From: Ruminococcus flavefaciens
GTDB lineage: Bacteria > Bacillota > Clostridia > Oscillospirales > Ruminococcaceae
Assembly: GCA_015067005.1 (NCBI GenBank)
Contig: SVNH01000019.1
Span: forward strand, 1-60,385
DNA length: 60,385 bases
Direction of reading: 5' to 3'
This document shows, piece by piece, positions 17,367-28,005 of this stretch (position 1 is its first letter; every line of letters starts with the position of its first letter). The notes beneath the pieces were generated by a model. That model was not told the DNA's origin. It saw only the letters and a program-made list of their open reading frames with translations, and did no database searches. The position numbers were made by a program, and so were the translations under genes.

Positions 17367-18679
17367 CAGATCCGAGGTATCTGGCTGTAAAGCTGCTTGA
17401 TAAAACTTTCAGCAGCGGCAGTTATTCAAATATTCAGCTCAGTGCAGGTCTTGATTCCTCTGATCTTGAGGATCGGGGGAAAAGACTTTGCTCGGCTATA
17501 TACTACGGTGTTATTCAGCGCAGGATCAGTCTGGACTATGTGATAGGCAGACTTTCAAAGCGCCCTATCGAGAAAATGGACAGCGTAATTGTAAATATAT
17601 TGCGCACCGGTATCTATCAGCTTGCCTATATGGAAAGTGTTCCGGATAATGCTGCTGTAAATGAGAGCGTAGGTCTTGCGAAGAGGTTTGGCAAGACAAG
17701 TGCCTCGGGAATGGTGAATGCTGTTCTGAGGAATTTTATCCGTCAGGAGAAAAAAATATACAGCGGAGATGTCCACAATGTGAAGGCTCTTTCGATTGTG
17801 TATTCATGTCCGGAGGAACTTGTTAAAAGTCTCACAAATGATTACGGTGAGGAGTTCACGTTTCATTTCCTTGCACATTCCGTTGAAAAGCCGGCAGTGA
17901 GCCTGCGGCGGAATCAGCTTAAATGTACAGCGCAGGAGCTTGAAAAGGCGATGGGCAAGGTTAAGATATTAAGCATCGGCAATGAAGAACTGCCGGAACG
18001 TGCATTTGTGCTTGAAGGCGGCGATGTTACGGCAACTAAAGCTTTCAGGGAGGGATTGTTCCACGTTCAGGGAATATCCTCGCAGTATTGCTGCAAGGCA
18101 CTCGCACCAACTGAAAACGACCTCGTTCTGGACATCTGTGCCGCTCCCGGAGGAAAAACCTTCACTATGGCGGAGATGATGAACGGAAAGGGACAGATAT
18201 ATGCGTTTGATCTTCACGAAAAGCGCGTCGAACTGATACGCAGAGGCGCTGAACGTCTCGGACTTACCAATATAAGAGCGGCGGCAGGAGATGCGTCAAA
18301 GTTTGATCCTGATCTGCCAGAGTTCACGAAGATACTATGCGATGTTCCGTGTTCCGGTTATGGAGTAATTGCCAAGAAGCCTGAGATAAAGTATAAAAAG
18401 CTGAGTGATTTCAGCAGACTTCCTGAAATTCAGTACAATATTGCTCAGAATGCACTGAAGTATTTAGCGGTCGGCGGAGAAATGGTCTACTCGACCTGTA
18501 CTCTGCGGAAAGCCGAAAATGAAGAGGTCGCAGAGAGACTTCTGCGTGAGCACCCTGAGATCGAACCTGTTGAGCTTCCGGAGATGATGCTCAGAAAGTT
18601 CGGAAGTATGGCAACTCTTTCGCCGATGTACGGTTTTGATGACGGATTCTTCGTTGCAAAATTCCGTAGGGTGAAATAA
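17363..18679 (+). CDS. rsmB: 16S rRNA m5C967 methyltransferase
   Basis: 438 aa. NusB-like RNA-binding N-terminus (about 1-130), then a Rossmann methyltransferase. SAM-binding VLDICAAPGGKTFTMAEM (about 256-273), motif IV LCDVPCSGYG with the first catalytic Cys, and motif VI MVYSTCTLRKAENEEV with the TC catalytic Cys. ATG overlaps the preceding stop by four bases. Thirty bases separate it from rlmN, another ribosomal RNA methylase. Confidence 0.95.
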   Translation: MTDPRYLAVKLLDKTFSSGSYSNIQLSAGLDSSDLEDRGKRLCSAIYYGVIQRRISLDYVIGRLSKRPIEKMDSVIVNILRTGIYQLAYMESVPDNAAVNESVGLAKRFGKTSASGMVNAVLRNFIRQEKKIYSGDVHNVKALSIVYSCPEELVKSLTNDYGEEFTFHFLAHSVEKPAVSLRRNQLKCTAQELEKAMGKVKILSIGNEELPERAFVLEGGDVTATKAFREGLFHVQGISSQYCCKALAPTENDLVLDICAAPGGKTFTMAEMMNGKGQIYAFDLHEKRVELIRRGAERLGLTNIRAAAGDASKFDPDLPEFTKILCDVPCSGYGVIAKKPEIKYKKLSDFSRLPEIQYNIAQNALKYLAVGGEMVYSTCTLRKAENEEVAERLLREHPEIEPVELPEMMLRKFGSMATLSPMYGFDDGFFVAKFRRVK

Positions 18680-18709
18680 CTTATACTATTAAAGTAAGGC
18701 GGTGATCAA

Positions 18710-19765
18710 TTGGAAAAAGTGGATATTCTCAGTCTTGATCTGAGCGAACTTGAAGACATTCTTTCTGCGAACGGCGAGAAAAAATTCCGCGCAAAACAGA
18801 TATTTCAGTGGCTGCACGTTAAAAGAGTGTTTGATTTTGATAAAATGACTGATATATCTATCCAATTGAGACATCGGTTAAAAGAAATTTTTTGTATAAA
18901 TGGACTATTTGTGCAGAAAAGGCTTGAATCCCACATAGATAATACGGTAAAATATCTTTATAGGCTTCATGATGGGAATTTTGTGGAGACTGTTCTGATG
19001 GAATACAGCTACGGTCACAGTATATGTGTTTCAACTCAGGTCGGCTGCAAAATGGGGTGCAGGTTCTGCGCTTCGGCGATCGCGGGCTACGTCCGCAGCC
19101 TTGAACCCTCGGAGATACTTATGCAGGTCTATGAGACCGAGCGTGATGCCGGTGTGAGGGTCTCGGGGATCGTGCTTATGGGCATCGGTGAACCGCTCGA
19201 TAACTACGATAATGTTCTGAAATTCCTGCGGCTCGTTTCCGATAAGAACGGCAACGACCTTAGCCTTAGGCACGTTTCACTTTCGACCTGCGGCATAGTT
19301 CCGAAGATATATCAGCTTGCTGAGGAAAAACTCCAGCTGACACTGTGTATTTCGCTGCATAGTCCCGATAACGACAAAAGAAGTGAAATAATGCCGGTGA
19401 ACAGAACATATAATATTGATGAGCTTATCAAAGCCTGCCGTTATTATATTGACCGGACAGGCAGGCGTATCACCTTTGAATACGCTGTTATAAATGATGT
19501 GAATTCCTCGGATGAGGATGCCGACAGACTTGCCGCTCTGCTGAGAGGCATCAACTGTCATGTAAACCTTATCCCTGTGAACAAGGTAAAAGAGAGAGAT
19601 TATAAGACCGCGCGCTCAGGCGTTGCAGAATTTGCAAAGAGACTTGGCAGACGCGGCATAAACGCTACCGTGAGAAGAACCCTCGGCAGCGATATAGAAG
19701 CAGCCTGCGGACAGCTAAGAAGGGATGCCGCAGAGCAAAGCAGGAATGGAGGTGCGGACGCTTGA
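18710..19765 (+). CDS. rlmN: Dual-specificity 23S rRNA/tRNA adenine-C2 methyltransferase
   Basis: 351 aa radical SAM enzyme that methylates A2503 of 23S rRNA and A37 of some tRNAs. The cluster motif is CKMGCRFCAS (about 110-119), the SAM region GIVLMGIGEPLDNYDNV follows, and the C-terminal catalytic Cys lies in SDIEAACGQL. Start is TTG at 18710 with AAGGCGGTGA upstream; no ATG is available at a sensible distance. The stop overlaps the PP2C start (TTGA). Confidence 0.94.
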   Translation: MEKVDILSLDLSELEDILSANGEKKFRAKQIFQWLHVKRVFDFDKMTDISIQLRHRLKEIFCINGLFVQKRLESHIDNTVKYLYRLHDGNFVETVLMEYSYGHSICVSTQVGCKMGCRFCASAIAGYVRSLEPSEILMQVYETERDAGVRVSGIVLMGIGEPLDNYDNVLKFLRLVSDKNGNDLSLRHVSLSTCGIVPKIYQLAEEKLQLTLCISLHSPDNDKRSEIMPVNRTYNIDELIKACRYYIDRTGRRITFEYAVINDVNSSDEDADRLAALLRGINCHVNLIPVNKVKERDYKTARSGVAEFAKRLGRRGINATVRRTLGSDIEAACGQLRRDAAEQSRNGGADA

Positions 19766-20487
19766 GATACAGATTCGGTACTGATATCGGACTGAAAAGG
19801 GAAGAGAATCAGGATGCCGTAAGATGTGAATACTTCGGACATAATATTTTAGCCGTTGTGTGCGATGGCATGGGCGGTGAACGTGCCGGAAGAGAAGCAA
19901 GTCTTTTGGCGATAGAAGAATTCTTTCAGAGATTTTCAGCAGGGTATTCCGAAAGCCTTGATGATGAGGAGATCCGCAAACTCATGATCTCTTCAATATC
20001 CGCAGCAAATTCAGTTATATATACACGCGCAAGGCTGGATTTCAAAAACTTCGGAATGGGAACGACCTGCGTTGCTGCATTTGTGAACCAGAACTCAGCA
20101 TTTATAGCTAATGTCGGAGACAGCCGCGCTTACCTTATCATGGAGAACGGGCTGAAAAAAATAACTTCCGATCATAACGTTGCCGCGATGCTCTTTGAGC
20201 AGGGCAAGATCACTGAGGAAGAAATGGAAGATCACCCTCAGAAGCATATGCTGGTAAGGGCTGTCGGAGTGGAAAAAACTGTTCTGACAGATACATTCAA
20301 GCTTGATTATAATGATAAGATAAGTCTGCTGCTGTGTTCCGACGGACTTTCGGGATATTGCAGCGATGAAGAAATATACGGCGTTATCCTGAATTCTTCC
20401 TTTGATGACGTCGCAGAAGAATTAATAAATCTTGCACTCAGTAAAGGCGGCCGTGATAATGTTACAGTCGCAGTAATCTCTGATTGA
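19762..20487 (+). CDS. PP2C-type Ser/Thr protein phosphatase
   Basis: 241 aa, PrpC/Stp family, reverses phosphorylation by the adjacent PASTA kinase. Metal-binding motifs are all visible: GTDIGLKREENQD, CDGMGGERAGREAS, GTTCVAAFV, VGDSRAYL, LLCSDGLSGY and GGRDNVTVAV. Start is TTG at 19762 overlapping the rlmN stop, with GGAGGTG ten bases upstream. The kinase begins 18 bases after the stop, as in Bacillus (prpC-prkC). Confidence 0.94.
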   Translation: MRYRFGTDIGLKREENQDAVRCEYFGHNILAVVCDGMGGERAGREASLLAIEEFFQRFSAGYSESLDDEEIRKLMISSISAANSVIYTRARLDFKNFGMGTTCVAAFVNQNSAFIANVGDSRAYLIMENGLKKITSDHNVAAMLFEQGKITEEEMEDHPQKHMLVRAVGVEKTVLTDTFKLDYNDKISLLLCSDGLSGYCSDEEIYGVILNSSFDDVAEELINLALSKGGRDNVTVAVISD

Positions 20488-20504
20488 TTCAGGAGGAAAA
20501 AGGT

Positions 20505-22852
<2,348 letters not shown>

Positions 22853-22859
<7 letters not shown>

Positions 22860-23734
22860 TGTCCGGCAATAAGAGCGGAATAATTACAAAGTGCTTAGGG
22901 GGACTCTACACAGTAGAGTCCCCTGACGGTATATATGAGTGTAAAGCAAGAGGCGTTTTCCGCAATCGTGGGATCAGCCCGTACGTCGGTGATATAGCAG
23001 AGCTTCAGGACGGAGTTATTGTTGGTATAGCTGAACGTAAAAACTGTATAATCAGACCCCCTCTTGCAAATCTCGATCAGCTTATATTTGTTGTATCAAC
23101 GTGCAGCCCTGCGCCGAATTACCTTATACTCGACAAGTTTATAGCAATAGCTGAGTATAAAGGCATAACACCGGTCGTAGTAGTTACCAAAACGGATATT
23201 GGCGACAGCAGACCGATATGCGATGTTTACGGAAGTATCGGTATAAAGGTCATCGAGGCAGATTATTCGGACGAAGCTTCAATTCAGGCAGTCAGAGAAC
23301 TTATAAGCGGTAAAATCAGTGCTTTTACAGGGAATTCCGGAGCAGGCAAGTCTACGCTGCTCAATGCAGTCGATCCGCAGCTCAATATCCCTACTGCTGA
23401 GATAAGCAGAAAACTCGGCAGAGGCAGACATACTACACGCCATGCTGAACTGTATAAACTCAGCGGCGGCGGATATATCGCGGATACGCCCGGATTCTCG
23501 ACCTTTGAGACAAACAGGTATGATATAATCCGCAAAGAGGAACTTGCAGGCTGCTTCCGCGAGTTTTCAGAATATACAGACGGATGTCTCTTCAATGATT
23601 GTGCTCATGTCTGTGAGAAGGGCTGTGCAGTGGTCGAAGCGGTCAACGAGGGTAAGATACCTAAGAGCCGCCATGAGAGCTATTGTACCATGTATGAAGA
23701 GGCGCGGCAGCTTAAGGAGTGGGAGATAAAGTGA
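22853..23734 (+). CDS. rsgA: Ribosome small-subunit biogenesis GTPase RsgA
   Basis: 293 aa circularly permuted GTPase that helps mature the 30S subunit. OB-fold N-terminus (GIITKCLGGLYTVESPDG), G4 VVTKTD before G1 GNSGAGKSTLLN and G3 DTPGFSTF, then a zinc site CLFNDCAHVCEKGCAV. Overlaps the end of pknB. TTG 22853 fits the GGGAGAG site best (eight bases); GTG 22856 and ATG 22859 (TGATG overlap) are alternatives differing by one or two residues. In Bacillus the orthologue is a PrkC substrate, which suits this kinase-phosphatase-GTPase order. Confidence 0.94.
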
Positions 23735-24375
23735 GTGTTTCAAATAAAACCTGTCTGCTTATCGCAGGAAGTGAAATACCAGAAGATGTATTTCCGGAAC
23801 TTGTAAGGTTAGCAAAGCAGTCCGAACTGGTAATATGTGCCGACAGGGGATACGCCTTTGCGGAAAAAGCGGGAGTGCGTCCGGACATCCTTATCGGAGA
23901 TTTCGATTCGTATACCGGAACTCTTCCGGACGATATCGAGATACTCCGCAGCGTTCCCGAAAAGGATGATACTGATACCATGCTCGCTGTTAAGACTGCA
24001 ATATCACGCGGAGTGTTCAAGATAGTAATGTACGGCGGACTTGGCGGAAGATTCGACCATACAATGGCGAATGTCCAGACGCTCGTATACGCCTTAGAGC
24101 ACGGCTGCTCAATGCAGCTTGCTGACGGTGAGAATGTGCTTACAGTTCAGGGGACAGGCTTAGCGGAATATCCCTGCATAGAGGGCTGGTATTTTTCCGT
24201 GTTCTCGCTTACGCCAGAGACGATAGTGCGCCGTATGGCAGGCGTGAAGTATCCGCTGGAAAGCTATGTGCTGAAGAGCGGTTTCCCGCTTGGAGTAAGC
24301 AACGAGATAACCGGGGGCTCGGCTGAGATAGATATTGAAAATGGTATGCTTCTGATAGTATATTCCAAGAAATAG
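23731..24375 (+). CDS. Thiamine diphosphokinase
   Basis: 214 aa; converts thiamine to thiamine diphosphate. Family motifs: CADRGYAFAEKAGVRPDILIGDFDS (substrate and metal binding), KDDTDTMLAVKTAI and GGLGGRFDHTMANVQTL. C-terminal thiamine-binding domain ends NEITGGSAEIDIENGMLLIVYSK-like. I prefer GTG 23731, which overlaps the rsgA stop (GTGA) and follows GGGAG by five bases; GTG 23719 is possible but sits on the ribosome site. No riboswitch precedes it. Last gene of the operon. Confidence 0.92.
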   Translation: MSVSNKTCLLIAGSEIPEDVFPELVRLAKQSELVICADRGYAFAEKAGVRPDILIGDFDSYTGTLPDDIEILRSVPEKDDTDTMLAVKTAISRGVFKIVMYGGLGGRFDHTMANVQTLVYALEHGCSMQLADGENVLTVQGTGLAEYPCIEGWYFSVFSLTPETIVRRMAGVKYPLESYVLKSGFPLGVSNEITGGSAEIDIENGMLLIVYSKK

Positions 24376-24381
24376 TTTATT

Positions 24382-24425
24382 GGACGTTTTATATATGAGT
24401 ACAGCATATATAAAACGCCCTTTTT
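24382..24425 (+). terminator. Terminator of the housekeeping operon
   Basis: Thirteen-base-pair stem CGTTTTATATATG/CATATATAAAACG (24385-24417) extended by GG/CC around an A-C mismatch, then TTTTT (24421-24425). Confidence 0.9.
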
Positions 24426-24479
24426 GTTGTGAAAAAAGTAAAAATCACGTAAATTAACGGTTAAAAATCAATAAAATGG

Positions 24480-24508
24480 TTGAAGTTGCTGTGAGATTTT
24501 GATATAAT
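24480..24508 (+). promoter_or_regulatory. Probable promoter of the cell-wall-repeat/dockerin/PrsW unit
   Basis: TTGAAG (24480-24485), 17-base spacer, TATAAT (24503-24508), with a second TATAAT at 24511-24516. The leader then contains a hairpin GGACTG/CAGTCC (24523-24539) and the palindrome TGGCAATTGCCA (24561-24572). Confidence 0.55.
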
Positions 24509-24605
24509 TATATAATACGGATGGACTGTACAGCAGTCCGGCATATATTGGTCAAAGGAATGGCAATTGCCAATGGATAAAATTTGGATGTGAAGGGAGA
24601 ATCAT

Positions 24606-26321
24606 ATGAAAGAACGCAGTAAAGCAGCAGTTATGGCAGCTGTATTATCAGCAGTGACATTTTGTTCGGCAGTACCTATGTCGGCTGCTGCGGATACGGC
24701 TGTTGCAGAGACAGTCCAGACCTCGGAAGTATCAGCTTATAGCTGGATAAAGGACGATTCAGGCAGGATATACTGCAAAAACAGTGACGGTGAACTTCTT
24801 AAGGGAATTCAGGAAATAGACGGTGAAAAGTATCTGTTTGCGAATAACGGCGTATTGAAGACCGGCTGGCGTACAATAGAGGGCAAGAGATACTATTTTG
24901 ATAAGGATACCGGAAAACCGGTCTATGGTTGGATCGAGTACAGCGGCAGCAAATATCTTGTGCAGAAGGATACTGCAAAGTGTTCCGGAATATATATAGA
25001 TGACGACGGAAAGGGCTATTATCTGGACAATGAAACAGGTGCTCTCATCACTAAAAAAGGCGTTATAAAGAGCGGAGATAATTACTGCTATGTCAATTCG
25101 GACGGAACTCTCGCTTCCGGGGAAGTCATCATTGAAGGCATACCCTACGCTTTTGACGGGACGACCTATTTCATGCTGACGGGCTGGCATACTCTCAATG
25201 GCAAGACCTTCTACTACTCGCCTGAGGACGGCAAGGCTAAGCTCGGATTGTTCGAGCTTGACGGCAAATGGTATTACTGTGATAAAACCAAGGGTGTAAA
25301 CAAGGGCGAATTCTATATGAGAGGTCTCCCTTACAGGGCAGATAATAATGGCGTTATCCAGATGGGTTGGCAGTCTATCGACGGAATAAAGCGCTATTAC
25401 TATCCTGATACTCTTAGGATCGCAAAGGGTATTTGCGAGATCGAAGGGAAAAAGTATATTTTCTCGGACGACGGCGAGATGTATACCGGCAGAAGACTTT
25501 ACAACGGTGATAAGTATTATCTTGGTACGGACGGTGTCATGCGAACCGGTAAGATAAAGCTTGATGACGGCACCTATTACTTCGACAGCGAGGGCAAAAT
25601 GGCTTTCGGCTGGCAGAAAATAGGCGATGACAAATACTATTTCGATGACAGCGGTAAAATGATGACAGGCAGACTGCTCATCGGAAATTACAAATATTAC
25701 ATTGACGAAACCGGAAAGGTATGCACAGGAATCGTGAAACTCGATGACGGCACTTATTTCTTCGACAGCGATGGCAGAATGGATTACGGCAAGCAGATAG
25801 TTGACGGCAAGGCTTATTATTTCGATAAGAAGTCCGGAAGAATGATGAAGAACTATTCAATGGACGGCTACCGCTACGGTTCAGACGGTGTCGGAAAGCC
25901 GCTCAGCGATGTTCAGAAACGTGCAGATGTACTCCTTGCAACTATCAATAAAACTGCCGATTCGATATATTCCTATGTGCTTAACAATAACAAATACAGC
26001 GCTATCGAAGAACCGCTTACCCTCAATGCTATAACAAACAAGGGCTGGAGTTCTTTGGCTGAATATGCTATGGATCACAAGCAGATAATGTATTACCACT
26101 TTGCAGCCCTTACAGACCTTCTCTTCCAGCAGGCAAATATGGAATCACGTATAGTTTACGGAACCGGCAGACGTGACGGAGAACACTTCTGGAATCAGGT
26201 TAAGGTGAACGGTGTCTGGAGAAATTACGATGCCTGCAATAACTACAAAAATGTGACCGATGAATACTTAATTGGTGAAGGCTATACCATTGCCGGATAC
26301 ATCTATCCGGATTTCAGCTGA
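24606..26321 (+). CDS. Secreted cell-wall-binding-repeat protein with degenerate transglutaminase-like domain
   Basis: 571 aa. Signal peptide about 1-29 (cleavage near MSAAA). From about 45 to 435 there are about 15-18 aromatic-rich repeats of about 20 residues (for example GWRTIEGKRYYFDKDTGKP, GWQKIGDDKYYFDDSGKMM), like choline/glucan-binding repeats that hold proteins on the wall. The C-terminal 130 residues resemble a transglutaminase core: QIMYYHFAALTDLLFQ, then SRIVYGTG and GEHFWNQVKVNGVWRNYDAC. His and Asp positions are kept, but the residue aligned with the nucleophilic Cys is Tyr (MYYHFA against the usual xCYHYA), so I predict it is inactive. Ribosome site GGGAGA. Followed after about 30 bases by a dockerin protein. 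Confidence 0.8.
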   Translation: MKERSKAAVMAAVLSAVTFCSAVPMSAAADTAVAETVQTSEVSAYSWIKDDSGRIYCKNSDGELLKGIQEIDGEKYLFANNGVLKTGWRTIEGKRYYFDKDTGKPVYGWIEYSGSKYLVQKDTAKCSGIYIDDDGKGYYLDNETGALITKKGVIKSGDNYCYVNSDGTLASGEVIIEGIPYAFDGTTYFMLTGWHTLNGKTFYYSPEDGKAKLGLFELDGKWYYCDKTKGVNKGEFYMRGLPYRADNNGVIQMGWQSIDGIKRYYYPDTLRIAKGICEIEGKKYIFSDDGEMYTGRRLYNGDKYYLGTDGVMRTGKIKLDDGTYYFDSEGKMAFGWQKIGDDKYYFDDSGKMMTGRLLIGNYKYYIDETGKVCTGIVKLDDGTYFFDSDGRMDYGKQIVDGKAYYFDKKSGRMMKNYSMDGYRYGSDGVGKPLSDVQKRADVLLATINKTADSIYSYVLNNNKYSAIEEPLTLNAITNKGWSSLAEYAMDHKQIMYYHFAALTDLLFQQANMESRIVYGTGRRDGEHFWNQVKVNGVWRNYDACNNYKNVTDEYLIGEGYTIAGYIYPDFS

Positions 26322-26352
26322 TATATTACTATAAAGAAAGAGATGGATCAGA

Positions 26353-27129
26353 ATGAAGATAAATAAATTCGCGGCATTAACTATGGCTGCTGTTATAGCA
26401 GCTGCACCTTCAGCAAATATTACTGCATCGGCTGCCGGAAATGATGTGTTTCCGGAAACTGTTCTTTCCGATTTCAATGTAAATGATGTCAATGGCAGAC
26501 TCAGAGTCACTATCCCTGAAGAGGTTACTGCCTATATCAGTGTTACATTTGATTCGCCGGAAGGTAAGGACATCCCTTATTATCAGCTCACAACTTCGGA
26601 ATCCGGCAGATACTGCTTTGAACTTGAAGGACATGAGGACAATGAGGACGATTACCGGCATTATAACCTCTATGTAAGCTTCAGGGGAGAGTATTCTCAG
26701 GCAAAGATGCCGCCATACAGTGCAAAGATAGATATTGATGATAAGGATTTCGAGCCGGATTCGTATGCTGTCTATGATTATGTTTTTGTAACAACTGATG
26801 AAAAAGGAAAGTCTTTTTATGGATATGCAGTCGGTACTGCCGCTGATGACATTGAATGTGACGTTTATGACTGCAAAACTATTATTGCCCGCGTAAACCA
26901 TGTTATCAAAGGCGATGTTAGCGGTGACGGAAGAGTCACAGTCGTTGATGCTTCGGCGGCATTGCAGGAGTGCGGCAGACTTGCCAATAACGCCTCTACA
27001 TTCACTGAAGAAAAGAAGATAGCAGCGGATGTTAATGAGGATAACAGACTTACAAACGTAGATGCCACAAAGATACTCAAATACTGTTCTGAACTTGCAA
27101 AGGGTGGAAAGCCTGCGTGGAAGATATGA
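26353..27129 (+). CDS. Small secreted dockerin protein of unknown function
   Basis: 258 aa. Signal peptide about 1-28 (AAVIAAAPSANITASA). Residues 30-188 form an acidic, beta-rich domain I do not recognise (VYDYVFVTTDEKGKSFYG near its end). Dockerin about 191-250 with two calcium loops, GDVSGDGRVTVVDASAAL and ADVNEDNRLTNVDATKIL; the DAS/DAT..L..C pattern differs from the GH48/GH9 type and the PL1/GH95 type, so it may bind a different cohesin. Only 31 bases separate it from the wall-repeat gene, and 40 from prsW, so co-transcription is likely. No enzyme motif is visible; it could be a structural or ligand-binding cellulosome part. Confidence 0.78.
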   Translation: MKINKFAALTMAAVIAAAPSANITASAAGNDVFPETVLSDFNVNDVNGRLRVTIPEEVTAYISVTFDSPEGKDIPYYQLTTSESGRYCFELEGHEDNEDDYRHYNLYVSFRGEYSQAKMPPYSAKIDIDDKDFEPDSYAVYDYVFVTTDEKGKSFYGYAVGTAADDIECDVYDCKTIIARVNHVIKGDVSGDGRVTVVDASAALQECGRLANNASTFTEEKKIAADVNEDNRLTNVDATKILKYCSELAKGGKPAWKI

Positions 27130-27169
27130 CACATCATGTTCAGAATTATCAATATGATTGGAGAATGAA

Positions 27170-27904
27170 ATGAAATTACTCGTTGCATCAGCGCTGCTTC
27201 CGGCGTTTTTGCTGCTCTGGTACGTTTACCGTAAGGATAAGATCGAGAAAGAGCCCAAGAAAATGATAGCTAATCTCTTTGTCGCCGGCGGACTTACAAT
27301 AATAAGTGCGATGGTGATAGAGGTCATAGGAATGGAGCTGCTTGAAATGGTTCTTGATCCTGAAGGCGTTGCATATAAGCTGGTATCGAATATCGTTATT
27401 ATTGCCGGGGCTGAAGAGGGCGGAAAGTACTACATACTGAAGAAGAAAACGTGGGATTCGCCGGAGTATAACTATACTTATGATGCGGTAGTCTATGCGG
27501 TCGCAGTCTCTCTGGGATTTGCGGCGTTTGAGAATGTATTGTACGTTATAGGCGGCGGATTCGGAGTTGCCATACTCAGAGGCTTCACCTCAGTTCCGGG
27601 ACACGCAGTGGATTCAGTGTTCATGGGATACTATTACGGTCTTGCAAAGAAGGCTTCTGTAAATGGTCAGGTATCCAAGGAAGAGGGATACCGTACCAAA
27701 GCGATAGTAGTGCCGGTATTGCTGCATGGCTTCTATGACTTCTTCCTGAGTATGGGTTCAGGAGAATACTTAGCTGTATTCTTTGGATTCTATATAATTA
27801 CGCTGATAGCTGCTATCAGACGTGTGAATAATCTTTCAAAGAACGATGCGCCGCTCAGAGCAGAAACAGGAAACGGTTATTATTATACCGACGAAATAAT
27901 GTGA
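27170..27904 (+). CDS. PrsW-family intramembrane metalloprotease
   Basis: 244 aa, multi-pass membrane protein. Family motifs: GAEEGGKYYILK (EExxK), FAAFENVLY (FxxxEN), HAVDSVFMGYYYG and HGFYDFF; the Glu and His residues are the predicted metal/catalytic site. PrsW in Bacillus starts cleavage of the anti-sigma factor RsiW. I use ATG 27170 because GGAG is six bases upstream; an in-frame TTG at 27158 has no site. No sigma/anti-sigma pair lies next to it, so its substrate could instead be among the two secreted or membrane-inserted proteins upstream, which is only a guess. Confidence 0.88.
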   Translation: MKLLVASALLPAFLLLWYVYRKDKIEKEPKKMIANLFVAGGLTIISAMVIEVIGMELLEMVLDPEGVAYKLVSNIVIIAGAEEGGKYYILKKKTWDSPEYNYTYDAVVYAVAVSLGFAAFENVLYVIGGGFGVAILRGFTSVPGHAVDSVFMGYYYGLAKKASVNGQVSKEEGYRTKAIVVPVLLHGFYDFFLSMGSGEYLAVFFGFYIITLIAAIRRVNNLSKNDAPLRAETGNGYYYTDEIM

Positions 27905-27911
27905 ATATAAC

Positions 27912-27945
27912 AAAGAACCGCTGCTAAATAGCAGCGGTTCTTTTG
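27912..27945. terminator. Bidirectional terminator between prsW and the GH9 gene
   Basis: A 15-base-pair perfect inverted repeat AAAGAACCGCTGCTA/TAGCAGCGGTTCTTT (27912-27943) with T-rich DNA on both sides. Serves prsW (+); GH9 (-) ends about 60 bases away. Confidence 0.88.
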
Positions 27946-28005
27946 TTTGGGGATGTGTAATGGATTAGTCTGCGGAAGTGATGAATTGAACGCAGACAGG
28001 GGTTA

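Noticed and set aside
24561..24572. Palindrome TGGCAATTGCCA, partly shared by TGCAATTGCCA at 31397-31407
   Set aside because: A ten-base match in two leaders can arise by chance, and the second copy overlaps the AraC ribosome-site region; not enough to call an operator.
24606..26321. Tyrosine-rich imperfect repeats read as a choline-binding adhesin
   Set aside because: The repeats fit generic cell-wall/glucan-binding units; nothing shows choline specificity.
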